NCBI RefSeq assembly: GCF_025813715.1
Contig: NZ_CP107532.1
Location: forward strand, 3,798,001 to 3,862,000
Length of the DNA stretch: 64,000 nucleotides
Source: Methylobacterium sp. FF17
GTDB lineage: Bacteria > Pseudomonadota > Alphaproteobacteria > Rhizobiales > Beijerinckiaceae
Reading direction: 5' to 3'
In this document: positions 7,453-17,093 of the stretch, piece by piece
Position numbering within the stretch: the first letter of the stretch is position 1
Layout of the letters: each line of letters begins with the position of its first letter
Program-made: the position numbers and the translations under genes
The notes under the pieces: model-generated
What the model was told of the DNA's origin: nothing
The model's input: only the letters and a program-made list of their open reading frames with translations
The model's database searches: none

Positions 7453-10212
7453 TCAGCCGCGCTTGCGCCCGCCCCCGCCCTTGTATTTCGGCTTCTGCCC
7501 GCCGAGCCCCTGCGTCGAGCGCGCCTTCGGGCGCTCCTGCCAGACGGGTGCGCCCACGGGAATCTCGCGGTCCGTGCCCGGCCCCATGTTGTCGAGGGTC
7601 GGCTTCGCGATGCGGCTCCCCTTGGAGCCGCCCTTGGCGCCGTAGCGCCCGGCCTCCCGCTCGACGTCGCCCTGGCGCGCCATTGGATCGTCCGAGACCA
7701 GGAGTTCCGTCGCCTGGAGACGCTTCAGCTCGTCGCGCAGGCGCGCCGCTTCCTCGAAGTCGAGGTCGGCCGCGGCCGTGCGCATCCGCTTCTCGAGATC
7801 GGCCATCACGGCCTTGAAGTTGTGGCCGATCGTGACCGCGTCCTTGGCGAGGCCGGTGTCCACCTGGACGTGATCGCGCTCGAACACGCTGTCGAGGATG
7901 TCGGAGATGCCGCGCTTCACGCTCTGCGGCGTGATCCCGTGCTCCTCGTTGTAGGCGAGCTGCTTGGTGCGACGGCGCTCGGTCTCGGCCATCGCCCGCT
8001 CCATCGAACCGGTGACGTGGTCCGCGTAGAGGATGCAGCGGGCCTCGGCGTTGCGGGCGGCGCGGCCGATGGTCTGCACCAGCGAGGTCTCGGAGCGCAG
8101 GAATCCTTCCTTGTCGGCGTCGAGGATCGCCACGAGGGCGCATTCCGGGATGTCGAGACCCTCGCGCAGCAGGTTGATGCCGATCAGCACGTCAAAGGCG
8201 CCGAGCCGCAGGTCGCGGATGATCTCGATGCGCTCCAGGGTATCGATGTCGGAGTGCATGTAGCGCACGCGGACCGAGTTCTCGTGCAGGTACTCGGTCA
8301 GGTCCTCGGCCATCCGCTTGGTGAGCGTCGTCACCAGTGTCCGGTAGCCGGCCTGGGCGACCTCGCGCACCTCGCCCAGCAGGTCGTCCACCTGGCTGCG
8401 CGCAGGGCGGATCTCGATGACCGGGTCGACGAGGCCGGTGGGACGGATGACCTGCTCGGCGAAGACGCCGCCGGTCTGCTCCATCTCCCACTTCGCCGGG
8501 GTCGCGGAGACGTGGATCGATTGCGGGCGCATGGCGTCCCATTCCTCGAACCGCAGCGGGCGGTTGTCGAGGCAGGAGGGCAGGCGGAAGCCGTACTCGG
8601 CCAGCGTCGCCTTGCGGCGGAAGTCGCCCTTGTACATGCCGCCGATCTGCGGAACCGTGACGTGGCTCTCGTCGGTGAAGACGAGGGCGTTGTCGGGCAG
8701 GTACTCGAACAGGGTCGGCGGCGGCTCGCCGGGCTTACGGCCCGTCAGATACCGCGAATAGTTCTCGATGCCGTTGCAGGCCCCCGTGGCCTCGATCATC
8801 TCGATGTCGAAGGTGCAGCGCTGCTCGATGCGCTGCGCCTCGATCAGGCGGCCCATCTTCGTCAACTCGTCCACCCGCTGCTTCAGCTCGGTCTTGATGC
8901 CCTTGACCGCCTGCTGGAGGGTAGGACGCGGCGTGACGTAGTGCGAGTTGGCGTAGACCTTCACGAACTTGAGGTCGTTGATCTTCTTGCCGGTCAGGGG
9001 ATCGAACTCGGTGATCGATTCGATCTCGTCGCCGAACAAGCCGATGCGCCAGCCGCGATCGTCCAGGTGGGCGGGCCAGAGTTCGATCACGTCGCCGCGG
9101 ACCCGGAAGGTGCCGCGCGCGAAGTCCGACTGGATGCGCTTGTACTGCAGCGCCACGAGATCGGCGATGAGCTGGCGCTGCTCGATCTTCTCCTCCAGCG
9201 ACACCGTGAACGACATGGCGGTGTAGGTCTCCACCGAGCCGATGCCGTAGATGCACGAGACCGAGGCGACCAGGATGACGTCGTCGCGCTCCAGGAGGGC
9301 CCGCGTGGCAGCGTGGCGCATCCGGTCGATCTGCTCGTTGATCGAGGACTCCTTCTCGATGAAGGTATCCGAGCGCGGCACGTAGGCCTCGGGCTGATAA
9401 TAGTCGTAGTACGAGACGAAGTACTCCACCGCGTTGTCGGGGAAGAAGGACTTGAACTCCCCGTAGAGCTGCGCCGCGAGCGTCTTGTTCGGCGCCAGGA
9501 TCAGGGCGGGGCGCTGCGTCTCGGCGATCACCTTCGCCATGGTGAAGGTCTTGCCCGAGCCGGTGACGCCGAGCAGCACCTGGTCGCGCTCGGCCTTCTT
9601 CACGCCCTCCACGAGTTCCGCGATGGCGCGGGGCTGGTCGCCCGCCGGCTCGAACTCGGACTTCAGGGTGAAGGGGACACCGCCCTCCGACTTCTTCGGC
9701 CGCTCGGGTCGGTGGGGCACCCAGGTCTGGCCGTCCCGGAACAGCGGGTTGCCTTCGGTGAGCAGGCGCGAGAGCGCGTCGACCGTGGCCGAGACGCCGT
9801 CGCTCGCGAGCGAGGTCTCGTCCGTGTCGAGCTGGCCCTCCGGCACCGGACCGTCCTCGGACGCCCGCAACCCCAGCGCTTGGGCGAGGCGCGGGTCGAC
9901 ATCGGCGGCCTCGGCGTGCATGAACCCCGCCTGAGGCGCCTCCGACATTCCCGGCCGAGGGGTCGGACGCTTCGAGCGTCCCGGGGCCTTGGCTGCCTTG
10001 GGGGCGGGCTCGGGCGTGGGCAACCGATTGCGGTTGAGGGCCGGGCTGAGCAGGGCCGCGAGGTGCTCGTCGAGCGGCTGCAGCTCGGGCTTCGACGCCT
10101 TGGAGTTCGGCGTCTTTGAGCCCGGAGTCTTTGAGCTCGGAGTCTTGGAACTCCGAGTTCTGGAACTCGGAGTTTCGGCGGACGCGGCGCGGGGGGGCTT
10201 CGGAGTCGGCAT
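7453..10212 (-). CDS. uvrB: UvrB, excinuclease ABC subunit B with long N-terminal extension
   Basis: 919-residue helicase-like damage-verification subunit of nucleotide excision repair, working with UvrA, UvrC and UvrD. The canonical UvrB body starts near residue 175 ([18 protein letters not shown]) and carries Walker A GVTGSGKT, the beta-hairpin region [28 protein letters not shown] (motif II), QTIGRAARN (motif VI) and a C-terminal UVR motif ([21 protein letters not shown]) that contacts UvrC. Two additions stand out: an N-terminal extension of about 170 residues, with a five-residue tandem repeat of the KTPSS type at residues 12-37, and a basic Gly/Lys-rich tail. The start chosen is the ATG at 10212; the extension has no family similarity, so the exact start is less certain. 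E. coli UvrB is 673 residues. Confidence 0.96.
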   Translation of the reverse strand: MPTPKPPRAASAETPSSRTRSSKTPSSKTPGSKTPNSKASKPELQPLDEHLAALLSPALNRNRLPTPEPAPKAAKAPGRSKRPTPRPGMSEAPQAGFMHAEAADVDPRLAQALGLRASEDGPVPEGQLDTDETSLASDGVSATVDALSRLLTEGNPLFRDGQTWVPHRPERPKKSEGGVPFTLKSEFEPAGDQPRAIAELVEGVKKAERDQVLLGVTGSGKTFTMAKVIAETQRPALILAPNKTLAAQLYGEFKSFFPDNAVEYFVSYYDYYQPEAYVPRSDTFIEKESSINEQIDRMRHAATRALLERDDVILVASVSCIYGIGSVETYTAMSFTVSLEEKIEQRQLIADLVALQYKRIQSDFARGTFRVRGDVIELWPAHLDDRGWRIGLFGDEIESITEFDPLTGKKINDLKFVKVYANSHYVTPRPTLQQAVKGIKTELKQRVDELTKMGRLIEAQRIEQRCTFDIEMIEATGACNGIENYSRYLTGRKPGEPPPTLFEYLPDNALVFTDESHVTVPQIGGMYKGDFRRKATLAEYGFRLPSCLDNRPLRFEEWDAMRPQSIHVSATPAKWEMEQTGGVFAEQVIRPTGLVDPVIEIRPARSQVDDLLGEVREVAQAGYRTLVTTLTKRMAEDLTEYLHENSVRVRYMHSDIDTLERIEIIRDLRLGAFDVLIGINLLREGLDIPECALVAILDADKEGFLRSETSLVQTIGRAARNAEARCILYADHVTGSMERAMAETERRRTKQLAYNEEHGITPQSVKRGISDILDSVFERDHVQVDTGLAKDAVTIGHNFKAVMADLEKRMRTAAADLDFEEAARLRDELKRLQATELLVSDDPMARQGDVEREAGRYGAKGGSKGSRIAKPTLDNMGPGTDREIPVGAPVWQERPKARSTQGLGGQKPKYKGGGGRKRG
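10103..10177. repeat. Five tandem copies of a 15-bp unit inside the 5' end of uvrB
   Basis: Five consecutive 15-base units start at 10103, 10118, 10133, 10148 and 10163, each of the form GAGctcGGAGTCTTx with a few substitutions. Because 15 is a multiple of three, copy changes would keep uvrB in frame and only add or remove five residues (KTPSS-like) in its N-terminal extension. A degenerate further copy may lie at 10088-10102. Confidence 0.9.
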
Positions 10213-11902
10213 GGCACAAGTATGGTTCCTGCCCTCCACTTGGAAAAGGGCTTGGACCCGGAGGATGTGGCGCCGGTTCCGGTCCGCCCTCGGGGTCGGG
10301 GCGAAGGAGGGCGATTTGGCGCGCCTCGCCCGGGAACCGGCGGTGGTTGCGCTGGCCACTCAACCGAGCGCGATCCTGATCCTGTGCGACCGCGTCGACC
10401 CCGACCTCGCGGCCTTCGGCGAACGCTTCCTGCAGGCCCCGATCTGGCTGGTGACCGAGAACCCGACCCTCGCGGCCGAGGCTCCCGCCGGCGTGACCGT
10501 CTGGTGCGGGCGGATCGCCGACCGGCGCTGGCTGCGCTCGCTGGCGGCGTTCCACGGCCCGAGCCTCGTCATCGATCAGCGGGCCCGCGACCCGGCCGCG
10601 CAGGCCCGGGCCCTTGCGGTCCTCCTGCCCGACCTGGCCCGGGGGGGCGCCTACGCCCTGCGGGTCGGGAGCGGGCTCGGCACACGCCTCGCCGCCCGGC
10701 TCCATCCCGCGCCCGCCCTGGAGGGGCGCCTCGCGAGGCTGGGATGCCGGACGGCGCGGGCGGCCCGGAGCCCGCCGGGGACCGGATACCGGGTCGTCGC
10801 CAAGCCCGCCGGCCCGGCCACGGCGATCCGGCTCCTGGCGGCCTCGGCGATCCCCGGCTCGCTGGCGGCGACCGTCGAGACCACGACCTACCGGCGGGCG
10901 AACGCGGATTTGATCGACGCGCCGCCCTGGATCGTCGCGGGCGTGGCGGCCTATGCCGGCTGCGACGTCGTTCCGCCCGAGGCGCGCGTCCATCGCTTCC
11001 GCGACGCCGTCGTGTTCGGATACGGCCTCGTCCAAGTCGGTGACGCCGTCATCGAGGAGAGCCTGATCAACCGCGACCGGAGCGCCTATCTCGGCGCCCT
11101 GTCCCTTTCGGCGGACGGGACGGGGGAGGTCCGCCACACCCTGCCGCGCCCGCGCCGGATCGCCGGGCGCACGGTGCACCTCTGGCAGCTCTGGGCGGAG
11201 AATTACGGCCATTGGCTGATCGAGTGCCTGCCCCGCCTGCATGTGGCCGCACGCGCGGGGCTCCTCGACGGCGCGAAGGTCACCGTCCAGGCCGTGCCCG
11301 GGATGGAGCGGCTGTATCGCGACTCGCTCGCCGTCCTGGGGATCGGCGAGGACCGGATCGTCTGGCTCACCCAGCGCGAGGTGGTGTTCGAGGAGCTGAT
11401 CTACCCGACCCCGATCACCCGCCAGCCCGCCACGAAGTCCCCCCTGGTGATCGAGGCCGCCACCGACCTGCGTGACCGCATCGGCCCACCGGCCGGGACA
11501 TTGTCCGAGCGGATCTACGTGAGCCGGAACCGCGGCGGCCGGCGTCGCCTCGCCAACGAGTCCGAGGTGATCGCGCTCCTCGAGGCGCGCGGCTACCAGC
11601 TGGTGCACCCGGAGACCGAGACCTTCGCGCGCCAGATCCAGATTTTCGCCGCCGCGCGGTTCGTGGTGGGCGGGATGGGCGCGGCCCTGGCCAACCTCGC
11701 CTTCGCGCCGGCCGGCACGCGCTGCCTGATGCTGACCAACCAGGACATGATGGACGATTTCTTCCTCGACCTGATGGGGCTCAAGGAAGGCCACTACGTC
11801 TCCATCCACGGGACGAGCCTGTCCCCGGAACTCGGCATGCAATCCGACTACACCATCGACACAGATATCCTCCGGGCGGCCCTCGACCGCCACGGCTTCT
11901 GA
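10211..11902 (+). CDS. Glycosyltransferase family 61 (DUF563) protein
   Basis: 563-residue cytosolic protein with a GT61 domain in its C-terminal half. Recognisable parts are the [16 protein letters not shown] motif (near residues 330-345), [17 protein letters not shown] and the terminal [19 protein letters not shown], all typical of this inverting family, whose bacterial members are often found in polysaccharide loci. The N-terminal half (1-300) is not recognised. The start used is the ATG at 10211 with GGAG five bases upstream; a second ATG at 10265 is possible. The first start overlaps the uvrB start codon on the other strand (shared CATG). No other sugar-transfer genes flank it, so the glycan is unknown. 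Confidence 0.85.
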   Translation: MAQVWFLPSTWKRAWTRRMWRRFRSALGVGAKEGDLARLAREPAVVALATQPSAILILCDRVDPDLAAFGERFLQAPIWLVTENPTLAAEAPAGVTVWCGRIADRRWLRSLAAFHGPSLVIDQRARDPAAQARALAVLLPDLARGGAYALRVGSGLGTRLAARLHPAPALEGRLARLGCRTARAARSPPGTGYRVVAKPAGPATAIRLLAASAIPGSLAATVETTTYRRANADLIDAPPWIVAGVAAYAGCDVVPPEARVHRFRDAVVFGYGLVQVGDAVIEESLINRDRSAYLGALSLSADGTGEVRHTLPRPRRIAGRTVHLWQLWAENYGHWLIECLPRLHVAARAGLLDGAKVTVQAVPGMERLYRDSLAVLGIGEDRIVWLTQREVVFEELIYPTPITRQPATKSPLVIEAATDLRDRIGPPAGTLSERIYVSRNRGGRRRLANESEVIALLEARGYQLVHPETETFARQIQIFAAARFVVGGMGAALANLAFAPAGTRCLMLTNQDMMDDFFLDLMGLKEGHYVSIHGTSLSPELGMQSDYTIDTDILRAALDRHGF

Positions 11903-12019
11903 GGATCGCCCGTCCGGCCACGTCTCGACTCGCGGCCGTACGGGGCTAAATGACCGGAGCCGACCGTGGCGTCCTCGCGTCGCGGCGACGATCCCTCGCC
12001 TCGATGACCGGACACCCGC

Positions 12020-12559
12020 ATGGATCCCGAGCCCACCCCGAAGCCCGAACTCGACGCCGAAACCCTGGCCTTCGCCGGGCGGGTCTTCCAGTACGCCCGC
12101 CTCGGCCATGCCGACGAACTCGCCGACCTGTTCGGCCAGGGACTTCCGGCCAACCTGCGCAACGACAAGGGCGACAGCCTGCTGATGCTCGCCGCCTATA
12201 ACGGGCAGGCCGAGGCCGCCCGGATCATCCTCGCGCATGGCGGCGACCCGGAGCTTGCCAACGACCGAGGCCAGACCCCGCTGGCCGGAGCCGCCTTCAA
12301 GGGCGACATCGCCATGGTCACCCTGCTCCTCGCCCAGGGCGCGCTGGTCGACGGCGCCGGCGACGGGAACCGCACGGCGCTGATGACGGCGGCGATGTTC
12401 AACCGCACCGAGATGGTGGACCTGCTCCTCGCCCATGGGGCGGACCCGGATCTGCGGGACGGCACCGGGCTCACCGCCGCCGAGATGGCCCAGTCGATGG
12501 GCGCCGCCGACACGCCGCTGCAGCTCGCCAAGGCGAAGCGGCCCGGAACTTCCGCCTGA
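12020..12559 (+). CDS. Ankyrin-repeat protein
   Basis: 179-residue soluble protein built mainly of ankyrin repeats. At least three units are clear: KGDSLLMLAAYNGQAEAARI, RGQTPLAGAAFKGDIAMVTL and GNRTALMTAAMFNRTEMVDL, each followed by an LLxxGAxxx turn, with a degenerate capping unit after GADPDLRDGTGLTA. Such proteins act as protein-protein adaptors; the partner is unknown. No signal peptide. It sits 47 bp upstream of the quinoprotein gene on the same strand and could share its transcript. Confidence 0.88.
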   Translation: MDPEPTPKPELDAETLAFAGRVFQYARLGHADELADLFGQGLPANLRNDKGDSLLMLAAYNGQAEAARIILAHGGDPELANDRGQTPLAGAAFKGDIAMVTLLLAQGALVDGAGDGNRTALMTAAMFNRTEMVDLLLAHGADPDLRDGTGLTAAEMAQSMGAADTPLQLAKAKRPGTSA

Positions 12560-12606
12560 AGCCGAGCAATCACGGCAACGCGGTCATACGGACGAGGGGA
12601 ACGGGT

Positions 12607-14373
12607 ATGGGTCTGGCACGCGTCATGGGCTTTGCCGCCCTTCTCGTCACGGCGCAGGTCCCGGCGCCGGCCTCCTCCGACGACTGGCCGATGTTCGGGC
12701 GCGACCACACCAACCAGCACTTCTCGCCGCTGACGCAGATCGACCGCGCCACCGTGAAGGCCCTGCGCCCGGCCTGGATCTTCCAGACCGGCATCACCGG
12801 CTACTTCCAGGCGGAGCCCGTCGTGGTCGGGACCACGCTCTACGTCTCCACCACCCAGAACCACGTCGCCGCCCTCGATGCCCGCGACGGCCGGGTGCTC
12901 TGGACCTACACCCACCGGCCGCGCACGGAGAAGATCTTCGGGCCGCCCTCGAACCGGGGCGTGGCGGTCTCGGACGGCCGGGTCTTCGAGGCGACGATGG
13001 ACGGGCGGATCATCGCCCTCGACGCCAAGACGGGAACGCTGCTCTGGGACCACGAAGCGGTGCGCCCCGAGGAGGGCGAGTCCGAAACCGCCTCGGCGCT
13101 GGCGGACACGCTCGGCGCCAAGGGCGTGCAGGGATCGAGCCGGCTCGGGTTCAAGATGCCGCCCCTGGTGGCGCAGGGCCTCGTCGTCGTCGGGGTGGCG
13201 GGCGCCGGCTACGGCCTGCACGTGGAGGACGACAAGGGCGGCCTCGACGGGGGCGCCGTGGTCGGTATCGAGGGCGGCTACGGCCGGCGCGGCTGGCTCG
13301 CCGCCTACGACGCCGCCACGGGGGCCGAGCGCTGGCGCTGGTACGTCACCAAGGCGGATGGCTGGGAAGGGGACTTCGCCGCGACGACGCCCGACGGCGT
13401 TCCGCTCCACCGCGACATTCCGGCAGAGAAGGCCGCCGCCCCGGCCCACCGCGAGGCCTGGCGCGTCGGGGGCGGCTCGCTCTGGATGACGCCCGCCTAC
13501 GATCCGGATCTCGGGCTGATCTATGTCGGGACCGGCAACCCGGCGCCGCAGAATTTCGGCCTCTCCCGGCCCGGGGACAACCTCTACACCATGAGCCTCG
13601 TGGCCCTCGACGTCCGTACCGGGCAGTTGCGCTGGCACTACCAGCAGGTGCCGCACGACGAGTGGGGCTACGACGTCGCGAGTCCGCCCTTTCTCCTCGA
13701 CCAGCCGACGCCGCAGGGACCGGTCAAGGCCGTGGCGCAGGGCTCGAAGACGGGCTGGATCTACGTCCACGACCGGGCCACGGGCCAGTTGCTGACCCGT
13801 TCCGAACCGCTCGTCACGCAGAAGAACCTCTACGCGCCGCCGACCGAGGCCGGCACGGTGGTGAGCCCCGGCCCCCTCGGGGCGATCTCCTGGCATCCGG
13901 TGGCGTACGACGCGCGGGGCGGGACGGCCTTCGCCCAGGTCCGGCACGGGGCCACCACCTACGTGGTGCGGACCGTCCCGGCCACACCCACGCGCCCGGC
14001 CATCCGCTACACGGAAACCGCGGAGGCGAAGGGCGAGCCGAGCTTCAGCACCCTGACGGCGGTGGACCTCGCCGGGGGCGGCGCGATCAAGTGGTCGGTG
14101 AAGGGGGGCAGCCGGCTCTCCGGCGGCACCCTCGCCACCGCCGGCGGCCTCGTCTTCTCCGGCGAGGAGGACGGGCACCTCGATGCCCACGACGCCCGGA
14201 CCGGCGCGGTCCTGTGGCGCTTCCAGTGCGGCGCCGGCATCGGCGGGCCGCCGATCACCTATGCGCTCGACGGCCGGCAATACGTGGCGGTGGCAGCGGG
14301 CGGGGCCTCCTTCACGAAGGGATCCGGCTTCGGCACCGGCGACGCCCTCGTGGTGTTCGCGCTGCCGGAATAG
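12607..14373 (+). CDS. Periplasmic PQQ-type beta-propeller protein (quinoprotein alcohol dehydrogenase-like, atypical active site)
   Basis: 588 residues with a short signal peptide (about 1-23), so periplasmic. Propeller repeats of the form ALDAxxGxxLW recur (LDARDGRVLW, LDAKTGTLLW, YDAATGAERW, LDVRTGQLRW, HDARTGAVLW), as in PQQ alcohol dehydrogenases of the MxaF/XoxF/ExaA type. The asparagine motif GTGNPAPQN (N311) is kept. By my hand alignment, three usual features are missing: the vicinal Cys-Cys pair (here FGPPSNRG, 111-118), the metal-binding glutamate of GAEFG (here GAGYG, G201) and the catalytic aspartate after HDEW (here HDEWGYD, G354). D356 matches the extra aspartate linked to lanthanide use. 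A good Shine-Dalgarno (GAGGGG) precedes the start. Family is clear; catalytic activity is doubtful. Confidence 0.85.
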   Translation: MGLARVMGFAALLVTAQVPAPASSDDWPMFGRDHTNQHFSPLTQIDRATVKALRPAWIFQTGITGYFQAEPVVVGTTLYVSTTQNHVAALDARDGRVLWTYTHRPRTEKIFGPPSNRGVAVSDGRVFEATMDGRIIALDAKTGTLLWDHEAVRPEEGESETASALADTLGAKGVQGSSRLGFKMPPLVAQGLVVVGVAGAGYGLHVEDDKGGLDGGAVVGIEGGYGRRGWLAAYDAATGAERWRWYVTKADGWEGDFAATTPDGVPLHRDIPAEKAAAPAHREAWRVGGGSLWMTPAYDPDLGLIYVGTGNPAPQNFGLSRPGDNLYTMSLVALDVRTGQLRWHYQQVPHDEWGYDVASPPFLLDQPTPQGPVKAVAQGSKTGWIYVHDRATGQLLTRSEPLVTQKNLYAPPTEAGTVVSPGPLGAISWHPVAYDARGGTAFAQVRHGATTYVVRTVPATPTRPAIRYTETAEAKGEPSFSTLTAVDLAGGGAIKWSVKGGSRLSGGTLATAGGLVFSGEEDGHLDAHDARTGAVLWRFQCGAGIGGPPITYALDGRQYVAVAAGGASFTKGSGFGTGDALVVFALPE

Positions 14374-14484
14374 GCGCAATCGGGATTGGCCGCCTGTTCG
14401 GCTCGGACCGGATGTGACATGAGGCCACGGGCGGCGCGTCCCTTGCGTCGACCGGTCCATCGCCCCCCGAGTCCGCACGCCATC

Positions 14485-14907
14485 ATGACGACCGACGCTC
14501 CCGAACCGCACCCGCCCGCAGACCGGGGCCCCCCGGTGGTCCGCACCATCGCGATGCCCGCCGACACCAACCCGGCCGGGGACATCTTCGGCGGCTGGCT
14601 GATGGGGCAGATGGATCTCGCGGCGGGCAACGTCGCCGCCCGCCGCTCGCGGGGACGCTGCGCCACCATTTCGGTGGAGGCGATGACCTTCCACCGACCG
14701 GTGATCGTCGGCGACGAGGTCAGCATCTATGCCTGGATCGTGCGCGTCGGGCGCACCTCGATGGTCATCCAGGTCGAGGTCTGGCGCCGCGAGCGCGAGG
14801 GCGAGGCCACCATGAAGGTGACGGAGGGGCTGTTCACCTTCGTGGCCATCGGGGCCGACCGCCGGCCCCGGCTCATTCCCCCCGAGCGGGAGACGGTCGA
14901 GGCGTGA
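14485..14907 (+). CDS. Acyl-CoA thioesterase, YciA-like hotdog fold
   Basis: 140-residue single hotdog-domain protein. The segment MPADTNPAGDIFGGWLMGQMD (residues 20-40) is the YciA/acyl-CoA hydrolase signature carrying the catalytic aspartate, and VEAMTFHRPVIVGDEV is the following strand-loop of the fold. Such enzymes hydrolyse short- to medium-chain acyl-CoAs in the cytosol. I chose the ATG at 14485; the open frame extends 33 codons upstream without family similarity. Its TGA stop overlaps the GTG start of the xylanase gene, so the two are translationally coupled. Confidence 0.9.
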   Translation: MTTDAPEPHPPADRGPPVVRTIAMPADTNPAGDIFGGWLMGQMDLAAGNVAARRSRGRCATISVEAMTFHRPVIVGDEVSIYAWIVRVGRTSMVIQVEVWRREREGEATMKVTEGLFTFVAIGADRRPRLIPPERETVEA

Positions 14908-16049
14908 GCGGCGCGGGGGTATCCCGGCGCGGGCTGCTCGCCGGCACCCTCGGCGCCTTCGCGCTCGCGGGGGACCGTGCCCGGGCCGGGACGCCCTCCT
15001 GGTCGGCCGACAGCCTCAACGCGGCGGCGGCGCGCAAGGGCATCGCCTACGGGTCGGCCGTGAACGGCGTCACGCTCCGCCAGCAGCCGGCCTACGGCCG
15101 GGCGCTGGCGCGGGAGGCCGGCATCCTCGTGTCCGAGAACGCGATGAAGCTGACCTATGCCTGGCGGAGCCCCGACGCCCTCGACTTCACCTACGCGGAC
15201 GAGGTCGTGGCCTTCGCGGAGGGCAACCGCCAGCGCATGCGCGGGCACACCCTGGTCTGGCACGAGGGGCTGCCGGACTGGGTTCCGGCCCGTCTCGCGG
15301 GCGGCCAGGGCGAGGTGTTCCTGCGCCGCTGGATCGACGCCATGGCGGGGCGCTATCGGGGCCGGATCGAGGCCTGGGACGTGGTCAACGAGGTCTGCGG
15401 CCCCCATGACGGCCGCGCCGACGGGCTGCGGCGCACGCCCTGGCTGGAAGCGCTCGGCCCGCGCTACCTCGATCTCGCCTTCCGCATGCAGCACGCGGCG
15501 GATCCCGGGGCTGCGGGGGTCTGGAACGAGAACGACCTCGAACTCGACGCGGATTGGATCGACGCCCGCCGCGCCATGGTGCTGCGGACGCTCGAAGGCC
15601 TGCGCTCGCGGGGCGTCCCGATCCGCCGCCTCGGCCTCCAGGGCCACCTCTACGCCAAGCACCCGCTGAACCAGGAGAAGCTCAGGCGCTTCCTGCGCGC
15701 GGTGGCGGAGATGGGCCTCGCCATCGAGGTCACCGAATTGGACATCAACGACCGGGACTATCCCGCCGACCTGAAGGCCCGGGACGGGGCGGTCTCGGAC
15801 CTCGCCCGCCGCTTCCTCGACGTGGTGCTGGACGAGCCGGCCGTGCTCAACGTGCTGACCTGGGACATCACCAACCGCAACACCTGGCTGAACACCAGCC
15901 CGCAGCGCCGGCGCACCGACGGCCTGATCCAGCGCGCGCTCCCCCTGGACGAGAACCTCGCCCGCACGCCCCTCTGGGCGGCGATGCACAAGGCCTTCTC
16001 GGACGCGCCCGACCACCGCAAGGCACGCGAGGCCTTGCGCCGGGCCTGA
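14904..16049 (+). CDS. Endo-1,4-beta-xylanase, glycoside hydrolase family 10, Tat-exported
   Basis: 381 residues. The N-terminus SRRGLLAGTLGAFALAG is a likely twin-arginine signal, predicting export of a folded enzyme. The GH10 barrel is well marked: ENAMKLTYAW, GHTLVWHEGLPDW, the acid/base glutamate in WDVVNEV (E163) and the nucleophile in IEVTELDIND (E278), followed by VLTWDITNRNTWL near the end. It would cleave internal beta-1,4 bonds in xylan. No carbohydrate-binding module is present. The GTG start overlaps the stop of the upstream thioesterase gene by four bases. A xylanase fits a plant-associated lifestyle. Confidence 0.93.
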   Translation: MSGAGVSRRGLLAGTLGAFALAGDRARAGTPSWSADSLNAAAARKGIAYGSAVNGVTLRQQPAYGRALAREAGILVSENAMKLTYAWRSPDALDFTYADEVVAFAEGNRQRMRGHTLVWHEGLPDWVPARLAGGQGEVFLRRWIDAMAGRYRGRIEAWDVVNEVCGPHDGRADGLRRTPWLEALGPRYLDLAFRMQHAADPGAAGVWNENDLELDADWIDARRAMVLRTLEGLRSRGVPIRRLGLQGHLYAKHPLNQEKLRRFLRAVAEMGLAIEVTELDINDRDYPADLKARDGAVSDLARRFLDVVLDEPAVLNVLTWDITNRNTWLNTSPQRRRTDGLIQRALPLDENLARTPLWAAMHKAFSDAPDHRKAREALRRA

Positions 16050-16089
16050 GGTCTCGCGCCGGGCCTGACCCCCTGCGCCAAGCCTGACC

Positions 16090-17001
16090 TCAGTTGCCGA
16101 GCATTCGGGCCTGCAGGGGCCGCTCGCCGCCGGCCTGCTGGCGCAGGAAGGCCGCCATCTCGGCGAGTTCCGGCGCCTTCGAACGGAAGGTCACGGAAAG
16201 CGCCAGCAGCGTATCGGCATGGTCGAGTCCGGGATAGATCCGTTCCTGCACCGGCACGCGGGCCTCGCGCAGGCGGGCGGCGAGGTTCTTCGTGTTGGAT
16301 GGCCGCACGACCGTGTCGCCGTCGCCCGACGCCAGGAAGGCCGGGGGCGAGCGCGGACCCGCGAAGGTGATGGGCTGGGTGGCCGGTTTGTCCGGCGCCG
16401 CGCCGAACACCTCCGTGGCGGTGCCGGCATCGAGGGGCAGGAAGTCGTAGGGGCCGGAGAGCCCCGCCACAGCCCGGATCACGCGCGGGTCGACGCCGGC
16501 CCGGCGCAGGTAGCTCGGGTCGAGCCCCAGCATGACGGCGTTGTAGGCTCCCGCCGAGTGGCCCGCGAGCACGATCCGGCGCGGGTCGCCGCCATAGGCC
16601 GCGATGTTCGCCTGCACCCAGGCGACGGCGCGGGCCCCGTCATCGAGGAAGTCGGGGAACCGGACCTCCGGATAGAGCCGGTAATCCGGCAGCACTGTGA
16701 CGAAGCCCTGCGCGGCCAGCGCCTGCCCCACGAAGGCGTAATCCTCCTTCGCGCCGTTCTTCCAGGAGCCACCGTAGAAGAACACCAGGACCGGGGCCCC
16801 CTCTGGCGCCGCCACGGGGGTGAAGACGTCGAGGCGCTGGCGCGGATGGCTCCCGAAGGCGGCGTCCTTCAGGCTGAGGCGGCCGCCGTCGTCCCGGGGG
16901 CCGATCGCGTCGAAGAAGGCGAGCGGCGAGCAGGCCGTGATTCCCAGCGCGACGAGCGCGAGGGTGGTGAAACCGGCAAGGACGGCGAGAACCCGGGTCA
17001 T
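16090..17001 (-). CDS. Alpha/beta-hydrolase esterase, probable lipoprotein
   Basis: 303 residues. The chosen ATG (17001) gives a signal peptide MTRVLAVLAGFTTLALVAL followed by a lipobox-like ITAC, suggesting a lipid-anchored envelope protein. The esterase core shows VFFYGGSWKNG (oxyanion-hole region, with YGG where the hormone-sensitive-lipase group has HGG), the nucleophile elbow GHSAG and, near the C-terminus, DGDTVV and GLDHAD, which would supply the acid and histidine. This pattern is that of the BD-FAE/carboxylesterase group. It is convergent with the xylanase (40-bp gap); a feruloyl- or acetyl-esterase role on plant polysaccharide is possible but unproven. Confidence 0.88.
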   Translation of the reverse strand: MTRVLAVLAGFTTLALVALGITACSPLAFFDAIGPRDDGGRLSLKDAAFGSHPRQRLDVFTPVAAPEGAPVLVFFYGGSWKNGAKEDYAFVGQALAAQGFVTVLPDYRLYPEVRFPDFLDDGARAVAWVQANIAAYGGDPRRIVLAGHSAGAYNAVMLGLDPSYLRRAGVDPRVIRAVAGLSGPYDFLPLDAGTATEVFGAAPDKPATQPITFAGPRSPPAFLASGDGDTVVRPSNTKNLAARLREARVPVQERIYPGLDHADTLLALSVTFRSKAPELAEMAAFLRQQAGGERPLQARMLGN

Positions 17002-17093
17002 GCATCTCTCTGTTGGGGCGCGTGCCCCCTGTGACAGGGCAGGCGCGGCGGATTGATGGCGCGATCGGCGCGGTTTCGCGAATGGCGGGGAGA

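Noticed and set aside
6919..10119. A 1066-codon open frame on the plus strand opposite uvrB
   Set aside because: Antisense to a firm uvrB; composition and lack of motifs fit mirror-image reading of high-GC codons.
8735..12436. A 1233-codon open frame on the minus strand across uvrB, GT61 and ankyrin genes
   Set aside because: Overlaps three well-supported genes and has no recognisable domain; repetitive Arg/Gly/Ala content.
12196..14694. An 832-codon open frame opposite the quinoprotein gene
   Set aside because: No motif; antisense shadow of a clear propeller protein.
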